DNA from: BNXB01 sp031556375
GTDB lineage: Bacteria > Bacteroidota > Bacteroidia > Bacteroidales > Azobacteroidaceae
Direction of reading: 5' to 3'
DNA length: 64,000 nucleotides
NCBI GenBank assembly: GCA_031556375.1
Contig: JAVBTA010000024.1
Coordinates: 1-64,000, forward strand
In this document: positions 54,524 through 62,924 of the stretch, one piece after another
Layout: every line of letters starts with the position of its first letter
Numbering within the stretch: the stretch's first letter is position 1
Program-made: the position numbers and the translations under genes
The notes under the pieces: generated by a model
Seen by the model: only the letters and a program-made list of their open reading frames with translations
What the model was told of the DNA's origin: nothing
The model's database searches: none

Positions 54524-56014
54524 TTATCTTCCGGCATGTTTTAATAAAGTTGCCAGTTGTTCGACGGTTAATCCGAGAAGTTGTGCAGTTGCTTTTTTAT
54601 TTCCTCCTGTTGAATCCATCACACAATTCAGAAGAACCATTTTAAGTTCATCGAAATCAAATAGGATTTTTCGGTCTTTTGGATTTTTAGATCTGATTAC
54701 CTCTTCATTCTGATTCAGGTATTTTTCGATCAAAATTTTCAGATCGGAGAAAAAATCATCTCTATCTGCACTATCATTTATTACAGGAGATAAATTATCC
54801 GTATTGCTGAAATTATCAAGATCGATCTCAGCCGCTGATATTTCGTATCCGCGACAATGCAATACAGCTCGTTCTATTACGTTTTTCAGTTGACGCACAT
54901 TTCCCGGCCAATTGTAGTTTTCCATCTTTTCAATGGCTCCTTCCGAGATGGAAACGTATTTTCGGAGACTCCGGTTGCTTTCTTTCAGAAATTTATTGAC
55001 GAAATGAGGAATGTCACTTTTTCTTTCACGCAAGGGCGGAAGTTTTATGATATCACGGATACGGAAATAAAAATCTTCACGAATCAGTTTATCATTTACT
55101 AATTCTTTTATGTTTTTATTTCCGGCTATTACAATATTTATGTTACATCTCTGTTTTTCTTCGGAGCCTAATGAACGATATGTCTTACTTTCAATGACTT
55201 TTATAAGCATGGATTGAATTTCGACACTGACATTCTGAAATTCGTCCAGAAACAGAGTCCCGTTTTCTGCCTGTTTGATGAGTCCTTCATTTCCCTTATG
55301 ATCAGCGCTAAGGAACCCTTTGCGTGCGCCAAACAGGATACTTTTCAATATGTTCTCATCCGTACCGACAGGAGTACTGCAATTGTAATCAATGAAAATA
55401 CCACCTTTATTGCCGATGTTATGGAAATATTCGGCAATAAGTGATTTACCAGTACCGGTTTCTCCATCGATATAAATAACAGGATTTTCTATCCGGCTAC
55501 AATTTTCAACCTGGTTAAAGACTTCCTGCATCTTTTTACAACTACCCATATTACGTTCCATTTCGATTCGGAACTTATTCTGTTCGTTTTTTTGCGATAT
55601 TTTATGTTGGACAATGATTTTACGTACTTCTTCCAATACGTCTATATTGTCCGATTTATTAATATATCCATGAATAAGGTACTCATATTTGATCCTGCTT
55701 TCGGAATATTCTCCGGGTTGACCTGTGATAACCACAATAGGAGAGTACCTGAATTGTTCTTTTCTCCGGATATACTCTATTAATGTGATTCCTGCATGAT
55801 CGGTCTCCATCCGGATATCAATAAGGAAAGCATCTATCGGTTCGCTGAAAACAGAGATTTTTTCAATCGCATTTGTCGCACTATCGGCAGAAATAATCTT
55901 ATACGGAGTATCCTGATTGAATCTGTTTCGGGCAAACCTCCGTTCGAGAGTCTCTCTATATGAGTCGGAATCGTCGACAATCATTACATTGATTGTTGTG
56001 TCAATGTTGTACAT
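54524..56014 (-). CDS. NtrC-type response regulator with altered GAFTGA loop
   Basis: This 496-residue protein has a receiver domain (MIVDDSDSYRETL; AFLIDIRME with the phospho-Asp; VVITGQ; YINKSD). An AAA+ domain follows (Walker A GETGTGKS near 185, Walker B GTLFLDEF near 252), then a FIS-type helix-turn-helix at the C-terminus (NKKATAQLLGLTVEQL). The loop that contacts sigma-54, normally GAFTGA, reads GFLSAD here. ATP-binding motifs remain intact. It may act without sigma-54 or with changed contacts. It starts 3 bp after the sensor-kinase gene, so the two form one two-component pair. Confidence 0.9.
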   Translation of the reverse strand: MYNIDTTINVMIVDDSDSYRETLERRFARNRFNQDTPYKIISADSATNAIEKISVFSEPIDAFLIDIRMETDHAGITLIEYIRRKEQFRYSPIVVITGQPGEYSESRIKYEYLIHGYINKSDNIDVLEEVRKIIVQHKISQKNEQNKFRIEMERNMGSCKKMQEVFNQVENCSRIENPVIYIDGETGTGKSLIAEYFHNIGNKGGIFIDYNCSTPVGTDENILKSILFGARKGFLSADHKGNEGLIKQAENGTLFLDEFQNVSVEIQSMLIKVIESKTYRSLGSEEKQRCNINIVIAGNKNIKELVNDKLIREDFYFRIRDIIKLPPLRERKSDIPHFVNKFLKESNRSLRKYVSISEGAIEKMENYNWPGNVRQLKNVIERAVLHCRGYEISAAEIDLDNFSNTDNLSPVINDSADRDDFFSDLKILIEKYLNQNEEVIRSKNPKDRKILFDFDELKMVLLNCVMDSTGGNKKATAQLLGLTVEQLATLLKHAGR

Positions 56015-56017
56015 ATT

Positions 56018-58801
56018 TTATTTTTTTATAATGCAATTAGGAATTACCACTGTTACAGTCAGACCTTTATCTGAAGAGAAACGAATTTCTCCTTTCATGT
56101 ATTGTTCTACTATGTTTTTTACCAGAGAAAGGCCCAGTCCCAGATTCGATTGTTTTTTCGACACAAAAGGCTGGCATAATTTATCCAGTTCGTTTTCTGG
56201 AATGCCTATTCCGTTATCGGTACATTCTACGATCAGGTCTTTACCATAATCTTTACATATGATATGGACAGTATCATTAGGATTATTAGAATTTGGAAAT
56301 GCGTGCTGATTGGCATTTGAGATCAGGTTGGTAATAACCTGTCCGAACAATAATGGAAAACTACGGATGACTATATTTTCGTCGCAATCGACTGTTAAAT
56401 TGATATTACTTTTGATATTTGGTTTTATCACTTTGATAATGTCTTCCATCCGTTGTTTCAGATTGAAATCAGCTTCAGGGTCGATAATATTTTCTTTGAT
56501 CGTATTTCTAAACGAATTTACCAGATCACTGATGGTTTCTTTACTTTGTGATATTGTTACCAGATCGGAATTGATATTTTTCACAATATTGTAATATTCT
56601 TCATCAGGCAGAGTGTCTTTTCTTTCTTTCAGGGCATTGATATCTTTGAAAGTCTCGAATAATGTCTGCGTAATACTACCGAGCGGTTGAGACAGCTCAT
56701 GCGAAATACCTCTTACCACGTATGTAAGCAGTTCTACCCGTTTTTGTTCAATCAGTTTCTGTTGAATAAAATGCAACTCTTCGTATTGCATTGCATTATC
56801 CAAGGCGGCGGCAACATATTCGGCAATGATTTCAAATGAAGCCAGTAATGATGATTTTTCAAATGCATTCAACTCAGTCGTTTGAAATGATAGAACTCCG
56901 ATTTTGTTGCCCTTTTTATTAAACAGATTAGTAAATGCCAGGGATTGAGTGGAATGTCCGGAGATAGTATCGTCAGGATTGAGTAATGTACTGTCTATTC
57001 CGATTTCGTCAGCATATTTTTTGTATTCTATCCCCCAGTCGTTGAAATACATAACTTCCCTATCATACTTCAGGAAACACCCTACTGCAGGACGATCAGT
57101 TTCATCCATCGAGTGGAAGCTGATATCAACTCCAGAGTCGACATTTTCTTTGCAGTAACGTTGCAGTTCATTGTTGTTATTTTTTATATAAAGGATAAAA
57201 CTGAAGTCCGGTAATGAAGCCAGAACTTTAAGTTCTCGTATTTGCCTGTAAATAGCATTGATAAATTCAATTTTCTTCAAATCATTACCAATTTCAAGAG
57301 TAGAAACGACTTGTTTACCGATTTTTGCTAGCAACTCCATGTCTTTCCTGGATTCTTCAAGCTTTCCATTTCGGATTTTTAATCCGGAACGGGCTTTTTT
57401 AAGTTTATTATTTTGTTTGTTCAGAATGTATAATAGAATAAAAGCGATTGCACAGACTGCCATAATAATGAACCTGATAGACATCGATCTTTTCGCCCGA
57501 GCTTCAGCTTCGATTTGTCCTTTTTGAGTATAATAATCTTCTGTTGTATTTTCTGCAATGATGGACGATTCTTTTGAATACAGATCATACCAATGTCCAA
57601 CCTTTTCAATCGGATCTTTTCCTGAAACCAATTTTAATAAAGTATCATAAAGTCGTCTTTTCCATACACGGGAATAGCCTTTCCGGGCGCTTAGTGTTGA
57701 GTCGCATTCAATCCCTTTGTAGTAATATGCCAGGGCTAAAGCTGTATCGTTATTTGCCAGATAATGATCTCCAATCAATAAGCAAGAAGCTAAATCCTGA
57801 TAAGGATCATCGTATTTCTGAAATAAGGAATCTGCTTTTTTAATGAGAAGCATATCTAAAGAATCCGATTCTACATCTGCAATATTCCAATTGTATCTTT
57901 TTATCAGGTATTCTTGTTTAATCTCAGAAATATATTTTTTTATTTGTATCGAATCTTTGCTTTTCAGCCATTCCTGTGTCCCTCTATTAAATAGTATTTC
58001 ACCGAGAATCTGATAAAAATTGGCTAACTGATACTTATTTGGTGTAAGGGAATCTTCAAGTAGATTTAACCCCGTCTTTATGTTATCCAAAGCTTTGTAT
58101 AGGTTCTGAACATCTTTTGGAATGGCAGTTTCGTAACTTCCTGCGTAAGTGTAATGGAGGATAGAAAATTGGGTCGTATCGACATGCAGATCTTTGTCTT
58201 TTTCTATTTTATTCAACGATTTTAATATTATAGGCAAATCCGTATTCCGGTAATAATAACCTAAAACCGCATTTCCAATTAAATAATCGGATTTTGCCCA
58301 ATTAAATCGTTGTCGGTCATGTTTTTTTAATGGGAGAATATTGTTGTATTTCAGCTTGTTAAGACTTCCGCTGAAAATATTGATAGTTGAATCGTAGATT
58401 GTAAATGCTTCGGCGTATTTACATTCTCTCAATAACAACCGTGCTTCTGTTATATAGGAAATATTCTTTTCTATTTCTTTGTTTTCGTAATCGACGTCAA
58501 TGTTTCGTACTTTATTAATGTATATTTTGGCCGAATCAAAATAAGATGTCAGGTAATACGAATAGGCCAGATTGTTCCATGCTTTTGCTTTTGCATTATA
58601 ATCCACAGGTGTTTGTTGTTCGATCAACTGAATGGCTTCCTCGCTTTTTGCTTTTGACAACTCAAAATCTTTATAGCGGAGATCAAAAGCCTCTTGATTC
58701 AGCTTATTGATACTTGTAGTCAGTTCGGTTTGATCTGTTTTTTTGTCACACGACAACAAAAAAATGATTACTGCTATAAGTATGTATTTTAAAGCATTCA
58801 T
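56018..58801 (-). CDS. TPR-containing sensor histidine kinase
   Basis: This 927-residue kinase partners the regulator just downstream. The N-terminus carries a lipobox-like IFLLSCDKK. About 400 residues of tetratricopeptide-like helices follow (AWNNLAYSYYLTSYFDSAKI; GDHYLANNDTALALAYYYKG). A membrane helix lies near 440-460 and a GAF-like domain near 500-660. The kinase core has GISHELSQPLGSITQ with the phospho-His near 697, NLISNANQHAFP, DNGIGIPENEL and NLGLGLSLVKNIVEQ. The sensor part is predicted to be periplasmic. The signal it reads is unknown; no metabolic genes are linked to it. Confidence 0.92.
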   Translation of the reverse strand: MNALKYILIAVIIFLLSCDKKTDQTELTTSINKLNQEAFDLRYKDFELSKAKSEEAIQLIEQQTPVDYNAKAKAWNNLAYSYYLTSYFDSAKIYINKVRNIDVDYENKEIEKNISYITEARLLLRECKYAEAFTIYDSTINIFSGSLNKLKYNNILPLKKHDRQRFNWAKSDYLIGNAVLGYYYRNTDLPIILKSLNKIEKDKDLHVDTTQFSILHYTYAGSYETAIPKDVQNLYKALDNIKTGLNLLEDSLTPNKYQLANFYQILGEILFNRGTQEWLKSKDSIQIKKYISEIKQEYLIKRYNWNIADVESDSLDMLLIKKADSLFQKYDDPYQDLASCLLIGDHYLANNDTALALAYYYKGIECDSTLSARKGYSRVWKRRLYDTLLKLVSGKDPIEKVGHWYDLYSKESSIIAENTTEDYYTQKGQIEAEARAKRSMSIRFIIMAVCAIAFILLYILNKQNNKLKKARSGLKIRNGKLEESRKDMELLAKIGKQVVSTLEIGNDLKKIEFINAIYRQIRELKVLASLPDFSFILYIKNNNNELQRYCKENVDSGVDISFHSMDETDRPAVGCFLKYDREVMYFNDWGIEYKKYADEIGIDSTLLNPDDTISGHSTQSLAFTNLFNKKGNKIGVLSFQTTELNAFEKSSLLASFEIIAEYVAAALDNAMQYEELHFIQQKLIEQKRVELLTYVVRGISHELSQPLGSITQTLFETFKDINALKERKDTLPDEEYYNIVKNINSDLVTISQSKETISDLVNSFRNTIKENIIDPEADFNLKQRMEDIIKVIKPNIKSNINLTVDCDENIVIRSFPLLFGQVITNLISNANQHAFPNSNNPNDTVHIICKDYGKDLIVECTDNGIGIPENELDKLCQPFVSKKQSNLGLGLSLVKNIVEQYMKGEIRFSSDKGLTVTVVIPNCIIKK

Positions 58802-58850
58802 TTTATAATCCGGAATAATGTTGTAAAAATATGAAATTTATTTCAATCAT

Positions 58851-58881
58851 TTTAATTCCGGGCCATTTTTTGTTGCCTTTG
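58851..58881 (+). promoter_or_regulatory. Possible promoter for a short plus-strand RNA
   Basis: TTTA (58851-58854), then 19 bp, then TGCCTTTG (58874-58881). Each element has one mismatch to the Bacteroides consensus at the right spacing, and CACCC follows, as in many Bacteroides promoters. It would drive a transcript ending at the terminator near 59060. Confidence 0.35.
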
Positions 58882-58966
58882 CACCCTTATAATAACTAAA
58901 TTTTTTATATAAGTACAATATTTTGTACAACTTTAGGGGTAGTTATACACTTACCTGGCCCATATT

Positions 58967-59014
58967 ATGGTTCCAAATGAAAAAGAAACTGTAAAAAAAA
59001 TAATTGTGAAGTAA
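58967..59014 (+). CDS. Possible 15-codon small ORF
   Basis: A short frame encodes MVPNEKETVKKIIVK and stops 6-7 bp before a strong plus-strand terminator. A near-consensus promoter lies about 85 bp upstream. The peptide is charged with no signal or membrane segment. It could be a real small protein, an incidental frame in a small RNA, or noise. There is no homology evidence. Confidence 0.22.
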   Translation: MVPNEKETVKKIIVK

Positions 59015-59019
59015 ATAAG

Positions 59020-59071
59020 GATATTCTAACAAGAAAGGCTGTCATTGACAGCCTTTTTTGTTAGAATATCT
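59020..59071. terminator. Long near-perfect palindrome, terminator
   Basis: Two 25-nt arms (starting GATATTCTAACAA) are complementary except at one position, around a 1-nt centre. The inner GGCTGTCA stem is followed on the plus strand by six T, giving a strong intrinsic terminator in that direction. The right arm overlaps the last codons and the stop of msrA on the minus strand. It probably ends both transcripts. Confidence 0.75.
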
Positions 59072-59666
59072 TCTTGTATATATGACAATAAGGCTTTGTG
59101 CCTTTGTGTTCATAATATTGCTGATGATAGTCTTCAGCTCTCCAGAAAGTAGAAGATTTTTCCAGTGTAGTTGCGACTTTGTATCCTTTATCTTTCAGAA
59201 TCCGGATATACTTTTCTGCGATTTCCTTTTGTTCATCATTTCTGAAAAATAAAAATGAACGGTATTGTGGCCCTATATCCGGACCTTGTCCATTGGTTTG
59301 AGTAAAGTCGTGAGTCTCAAAGAATAACTTTAACAGGTTTTCGTATGTAGTTAAATTGGCATCAAATATGACTTCAGTGGTCTCCAGGTGTCCGGTTGTT
59401 TTTGTACATACTTGCTCATATGTGGGATGATCGACATGCCCCCCCATAAATCCTACGGCTGTAGATAATACTCCTGGTGCCTTCATCATGTAATACTCCG
59501 TTCCCCAAAAACATCCTGAGGCAAAATAGGCCGTATCCGGAGCTCCCTCTTCAGGAGTTAATGGATTGTATTTAACTTCCATGTTTATTTGCTTTTGATT
59601 CCCTGCTCCGCAGGATATTATTATACACAAGACTATAAAAAATATCAGATATCGAATCTGAAGCAT
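59061..59666 (-). CDS. msrA: Peptide-methionine (S)-S-oxide reductase, exported
   Basis: This 201-residue enzyme reduces methionine-S-sulfoxide in damaged proteins. The active-site motif ASGCFWGTEYYM contains the catalytic Cys. VGFMGGHVDHPTYEQVCT, TGHLETTEVIFD, TQTNGQGPDIGPQYRS and FWRAEDYHQQYY are all family blocks. The N-terminus is a lipoprotein signal (CIIISCGAG), so this MsrA acts in the envelope, not the cytosol. No MsrB domain is fused. It follows the DNA-binding regulator gene by 28 bp and probably shares its promoter. Confidence 0.95.
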   Translation of the reverse strand: MLQIRYLIFFIVLCIIISCGAGNQKQINMEVKYNPLTPEEGAPDTAYFASGCFWGTEYYMMKAPGVLSTAVGFMGGHVDHPTYEQVCTKTTGHLETTEVIFDANLTTYENLLKLFFETHDFTQTNGQGPDIGPQYRSFLFFRNDEQKEIAEKYIRILKDKGYKVATTLEKSSTFWRAEDYHQQYYEHKGTKPYCHIYKKIF

Positions 59667-59694
59667 ATTCTCAAATAATTAAAACCTGAACTTA

Positions 59695-60639
59695 TCAAAG
59701 ACTTTCAATCAAACTTCGTTGTTGTTTGAAAAAATGAACCCGTTCTACAATTCCACTTTTAGAAATTAAAACAGAATATTTCATCAAAGACATAATCCAT
59801 TCTTTAGTACTATCACAAAGATCCGGTTCTGTTGATGAATATAGGTTGATCCCAAAAGCTTTTACTGAGCAGGATCTGAATGAATCGGATTCCGCATATA
59901 AACAATTATTATCAAATAAATTATTTGAAAGATAGATTGTAAAAGGAAATCCGGATTCCATTTTTCCGGAAGAAGAATCCTGTTCCATATCATTTAAAAG
60001 AGATAAGGCTTCATCTTTTAATTCTTGAACTTCTTCCTTTGATAATAATCCTATTTCTGAAAAATAACGCACATCGACTATAAAAGGTTGCATCATATTT
60101 TTTGTCCAGATATAATTAACCGGAACCTGCTGTATTTTATTGATATAAGAAATTTCAGATTCTCTTATTTCCGGAGAAATAGCGAAATCTGACATCTTTT
60201 GAGGTAATGTTTCTTTTCTATATTGATAGTTATGCGTGAAAATTCTGAACTTTGATAGAGTTGAATATTTCAGTAAACTATTGAGTGGTATATTGTTCGT
60301 GGCGGAATATACACAAGCACCCTGGTCATTCGTAATCGTGTTAAGAATCTCATACAAATATCTCATGGTCATAGTATAACCTCCCTCCAGATCACTCTTA
60401 ATCATTTTAATATGATAAGTATTCTTAGATTTATGAGGAAGCAGATCATCCAAGGAGACCTCTAGGTTGACGGAAATTCGAGTCGCTTCATCAAGAGTAA
60501 AAGGCATTTCTCCTCGTAAGCGACGGTAAAGAGATTCTTTTCTGATGGGAATTATTTCATATAATAAATCTACAGAGTTCATGCCTTCCGGCGTTTTTTC
60601 TTTAATGATACGGATTAATTCTTGGTTAATGTTGTACAT
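59695..60639 (-). CDS. Helix-turn-helix transcription regulator
   Basis: In this 314-residue protein the first 70 residues form a helix-turn-helix (IPIRKESLYRRLRGEMPFTL followed by DEATRISVNLEVSLDDLLPH). The remaining 240 residues are a helical domain of unknown type with no enzyme motif. Similar regulators are common in Bacteroidales and mostly unstudied. It has an exact-consensus promoter and is followed by msrA, so it may control or accompany the oxidative-damage repair gene. Confidence 0.7.
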   Translation of the reverse strand: MYNINQELIRIIKEKTPEGMNSVDLLYEIIPIRKESLYRRLRGEMPFTLDEATRISVNLEVSLDDLLPHKSKNTYHIKMIKSDLEGGYTMTMRYLYEILNTITNDQGACVYSATNNIPLNSLLKYSTLSKFRIFTHNYQYRKETLPQKMSDFAISPEIRESEISYINKIQQVPVNYIWTKNMMQPFIVDVRYFSEIGLLSKEEVQELKDEALSLLNDMEQDSSSGKMESGFPFTIYLSNNLFDNNCLYAESDSFRSCSVKAFGINLYSSTEPDLCDSTKEWIMSLMKYSVLISKSGIVERVHFFKQQRSLIESL

Positions 60640-60683
60640 GTTAAGCTTGTATATTAAGGTGTAAAATTATGACTTATCCGACA

Positions 60684-60715
60684 AAGATATATTTTATATG
60701 AATAACATACAAATT
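60684..60715 (-). promoter_or_regulatory. Bacteroides-type promoter of the regulator-msrA unit
   Basis: On the minus strand TTTG (60715-60712), 20 bp, then TATCTTTG (60691-60684). Both elements match exactly. The start codon at 60639 lies about 40 bp downstream. Confidence 0.7.
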
Positions 60716-60754
60716 ATAATGAAATCCTGGAAATTGTGATTCACGGAAATAAAA

Positions 60755-60775
60755 AAGGAGGCATTAAACCTCCTT
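60755..60775 (-). terminator. Intrinsic terminator of the SPOR lipoprotein gene
   Basis: AAGGAGG (60755-60761) pairs with CCTCCTT (60769-60775) around a 7-nt loop. On the minus strand the stem is followed by a T-rich run. It lies 24 bp past the stop codon at 60799. Confidence 0.8.
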
Positions 60776-60798
60776 CTTTGTATATAAATATCTAGAAA

Positions 60799-61281
60799 TC
60801 AATATTGTAACTCAAGCAGCCAGGCATCCTGGAAGTCCGGATTGTATTTAGCTTTAACTGCATCGCGTTCACGGGCCGCATCGGATTTATTGTCAAAAGT
60901 GGCAACAATTACACGGTACATTTGCTTTTCATTTTGAGCAATAATAACACTGTAACCTTGTTGTTGCATGCGTTCTTTCAAAGAAGTAGCGTTAGTTTTG
61001 TTCATGAAACTACCAATAACCACACTGAATTGTTTCAAGCCTGAACCATCAATTGTCGTTACTTTTTCTTTTTGAACAGTAGCAGAACTGTAATTTGAAT
61101 CAGTTGTAGTTGTTGCAGATTTTGAAACCGGAGTAACTTCAGTTACAGTTTTATCTTCTGCAATTTCTTTTTCTTTTGCCTTTTCATAAGCAGATTGGTA
61201 AGCACTTTGTTTAGATTTACAAGCTCCCAGTGAAAATAATAATGTAAGAGCCAACCCAAATAACCAAATTTTTGATTTCAT
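60799..61281 (-). CDS. SPOR-domain lipoprotein
   Basis: This 160-residue lipoprotein has the lipobox LFSLGACKSK. A flexible Lys/Glu/Thr/Ser-rich linker occupies about residues 25-80. The C-terminal SPOR domain (about 82-160) has FSVVIGSFMNKTNATSLKER, YRVIVATFDNKSDAARERDA and a final DAWLLELQY. SPOR domains bind peptidoglycan lacking stem peptides, often at the division site. It therefore probably works in cell-wall remodelling or division. It is monocistronic, with its own -7 element and terminator. Confidence 0.93.
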   Translation of the reverse strand: MKSKIWLFGLALTLLFSLGACKSKQSAYQSAYEKAKEKEIAEDKTVTEVTPVSKSATTTTDSNYSSATVQKEKVTTIDGSGLKQFSVVIGSFMNKTNATSLKERMQQQGYSVIIAQNEKQMYRVIVATFDNKSDAARERDAVKAKYNPDFQDAWLLELQY

Positions 61282-61328
61282 AATGATTGAATTATTTTAT
61301 AATGAATATTTTCTTTCGATTCCATCGG

Positions 61329-61336
61329 CAAAGATA
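61329..61336 (-). promoter_or_regulatory. -7 element of the SPOR lipoprotein gene
   Basis: The minus strand reads TATCTTTG, an exact TAnnTTTG match, 48 bp before the start codon at 61281. A TTTG lies further upstream, but at 23 bp spacing, which is longer than usual. Confidence 0.5.
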
Positions 61337-61358
61337 AATAAATTATCAGTTAATAACT

Positions 61359-61802
61359 TCAAAATTTTCGAAAATCATAACTTTTTGAGGCATTTGATAA
61401 CCTCAGTTCTTTATTTGTAACAAATCTGAGGCTAAATTGTTGAACCAGAGTATCAGTCGCATTAATTCCGGGGATAGTGTCCCATCCCAGAAAATCTAAA
61501 GGATAAGTTGCCGGATAGACATTGATTTCAGTACTTTCGGCTAACAATTCAAGATATATTGCTGTGTCCCCGATAATTGTGTAGTATCCGTAAACCCCTA
61601 ATATACTGTCTTTTTTAATATATTTTTGATATTCAAAAAGATTGTTCTGGAAATTGTAGTAGACACCTTTATCGGATGTCAGTTGCCATTTACCTTGTAG
61701 ATCAGTATCAGTTCCTTCCACTCCATCTACAAAAAGCTTATCACAAGAGGATATTGTGAATACAAGAAACAGGAATAATATGAAATGCCACTTAAGTTTC
61801 AT
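61359..61802 (-). CDS. Lipocalin-like lipoprotein of unknown function
   Basis: This 147-residue lipoprotein has the lipobox TISSCDK. The body begins LQGKWQLTSDKGVYYNFQNN, the GxW opening of a lipocalin-like beta-barrel. Strand-rich stretches (YGYYTIIGDTAIYLEL) and a C-terminal FSLRFVTNKELRLSN follow. No enzyme motif is visible. It starts 9 bp after the hisB stop on the same strand, so it is probably read through from the histidine operon, although a role in histidine synthesis is unlikely. Confidence 0.65.
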   Translation of the reverse strand: MKLKWHFILFLFLVFTISSCDKLFVDGVEGTDTDLQGKWQLTSDKGVYYNFQNNLFEYQKYIKKDSILGVYGYYTIIGDTAIYLELLAESTEINVYPATYPLDFLGWDTIPGINATDTLVQQFSLRFVTNKELRLSNASKSYDFRKF

Positions 61803-61811
61803 AATCTTATT

Positions 61812-62924
61812 TTATAGTACTCCTTTGGTCGAAGGTAACTCATAATGAAAAATATCCCTTTTGACCGCCATTTTTATCGCTCGAGCAAAAGCTTTGAAGA
61901 TACCTTCTATTTTATGATGCTCATTTTCTCCTTCCGCATTGATATTCAAATTCATCTTTGCCGAATCACTCAATGATTTGAAAAAGTGCATAAACATTTC
62001 GGTAGGAGCATCTCCGATTTTTTCCCGATGAAACCGGGCATTCCATACCAACCATGGGCGTCCGCTAAAGTCCAGAGCGACGCTACACAGGCAATCATCC
62101 ATCGGAAGACAAAAACCATACCGTTCTATACCCCTTTTGTTTCCAAGAGCCTGATATAAAGCTTCACCCAAAGCTATTCCGGTATCTTCTATAGTATGAT
62201 GTTCATCGACTTCCAGATCTCCTTCTACATGGACTGTAAGATCCATCCCGGAGTGTTTACCGATTTGATCCAGCATATGGTCGAAAAAATGTAATCCTGT
62301 ATTGACATCACATTTACCGTTTCCATCGAGATTAATCTCTATATATATGTCAGTTTCTTTTGTCTTTCTTGAGATTATTGCTTTCCGTTCTCCGGCAAAA
62401 AGAAATTCTGTGATTTTATCCCAATCCGTAGTTGCCAGAATACAAGTATTACTTAAATTCTCAGTAAGTAAATTTTTGTCATTCAGGAAGATAGATTTAC
62501 AACCCAGGTTCTTTGCCAGTTCGACATCGGTTAATCTGTCTCCAACTACATAAGAGTGTTCTAAATCATATTCTCCGGATAAATATTTACCCAGCATACC
62601 TGTACGGGGTTTACGCGTTGGGGCGTTATCTTCCGGAAAAGAACGGTCTATCAGGATATCATCAAAAGTAACTCCTTCGTTTTCAAATGATTTTAATATC
62701 ATATTGTGAGCTGGCCAGAATGTGTTTTCAGGGAAAGAATCGGTACCCAAACCATCCTGATTAGTAACCATCACAAATTCAAAATCCAGATTCTTACGGA
62801 TAAATGCCAGGTTTTGAAATACTTTAGGATAGAATTCCAGTTTTTCCAGACTATCTAGTTGATAATCAACAGGAGGTTCGACCACTAAAGTGCCATCCCG
62901 GTCTATAAAGAGAGCTCGTTTCAT
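61812..62924 (-). CDS. hisB: Bifunctional histidinol-phosphatase/imidazoleglycerol-phosphate dehydratase
   Basis: This 370-residue cytoplasmic enzyme covers two steps of histidine synthesis. Residues about 1-165 are a HAD-type phosphatase (ALFIDRDGTLVVEPP with the nucleophile Asp; VMVTNQDGLGTDSFP; YVVGDRLTDVELAKNLG). Residues about 175-370 are the dehydratase, with GLHFFDHMLDQIGKHSGMDL and VDEHHTIEDTGIALGEAL supplying metal-binding histidines, and ENEHHKIEGIFKAFARAI near the end. Its ATG overlaps the hisC stop by 4 nt (ATGA), showing translational coupling. Confidence 0.97.
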   Translation of the reverse strand: MKRALFIDRDGTLVVEPPVDYQLDSLEKLEFYPKVFQNLAFIRKNLDFEFVMVTNQDGLGTDSFPENTFWPAHNMILKSFENEGVTFDDILIDRSFPEDNAPTRKPRTGMLGKYLSGEYDLEHSYVVGDRLTDVELAKNLGCKSIFLNDKNLLTENLSNTCILATTDWDKITEFLFAGERKAIISRKTKETDIYIEINLDGNGKCDVNTGLHFFDHMLDQIGKHSGMDLTVHVEGDLEVDEHHTIEDTGIALGEALYQALGNKRGIERYGFCLPMDDCLCSVALDFSGRPWLVWNARFHREKIGDAPTEMFMHFFKSLSDSAKMNLNINAEGENEHHKIEGIFKAFARAIKMAVKRDIFHYELPSTKGVL

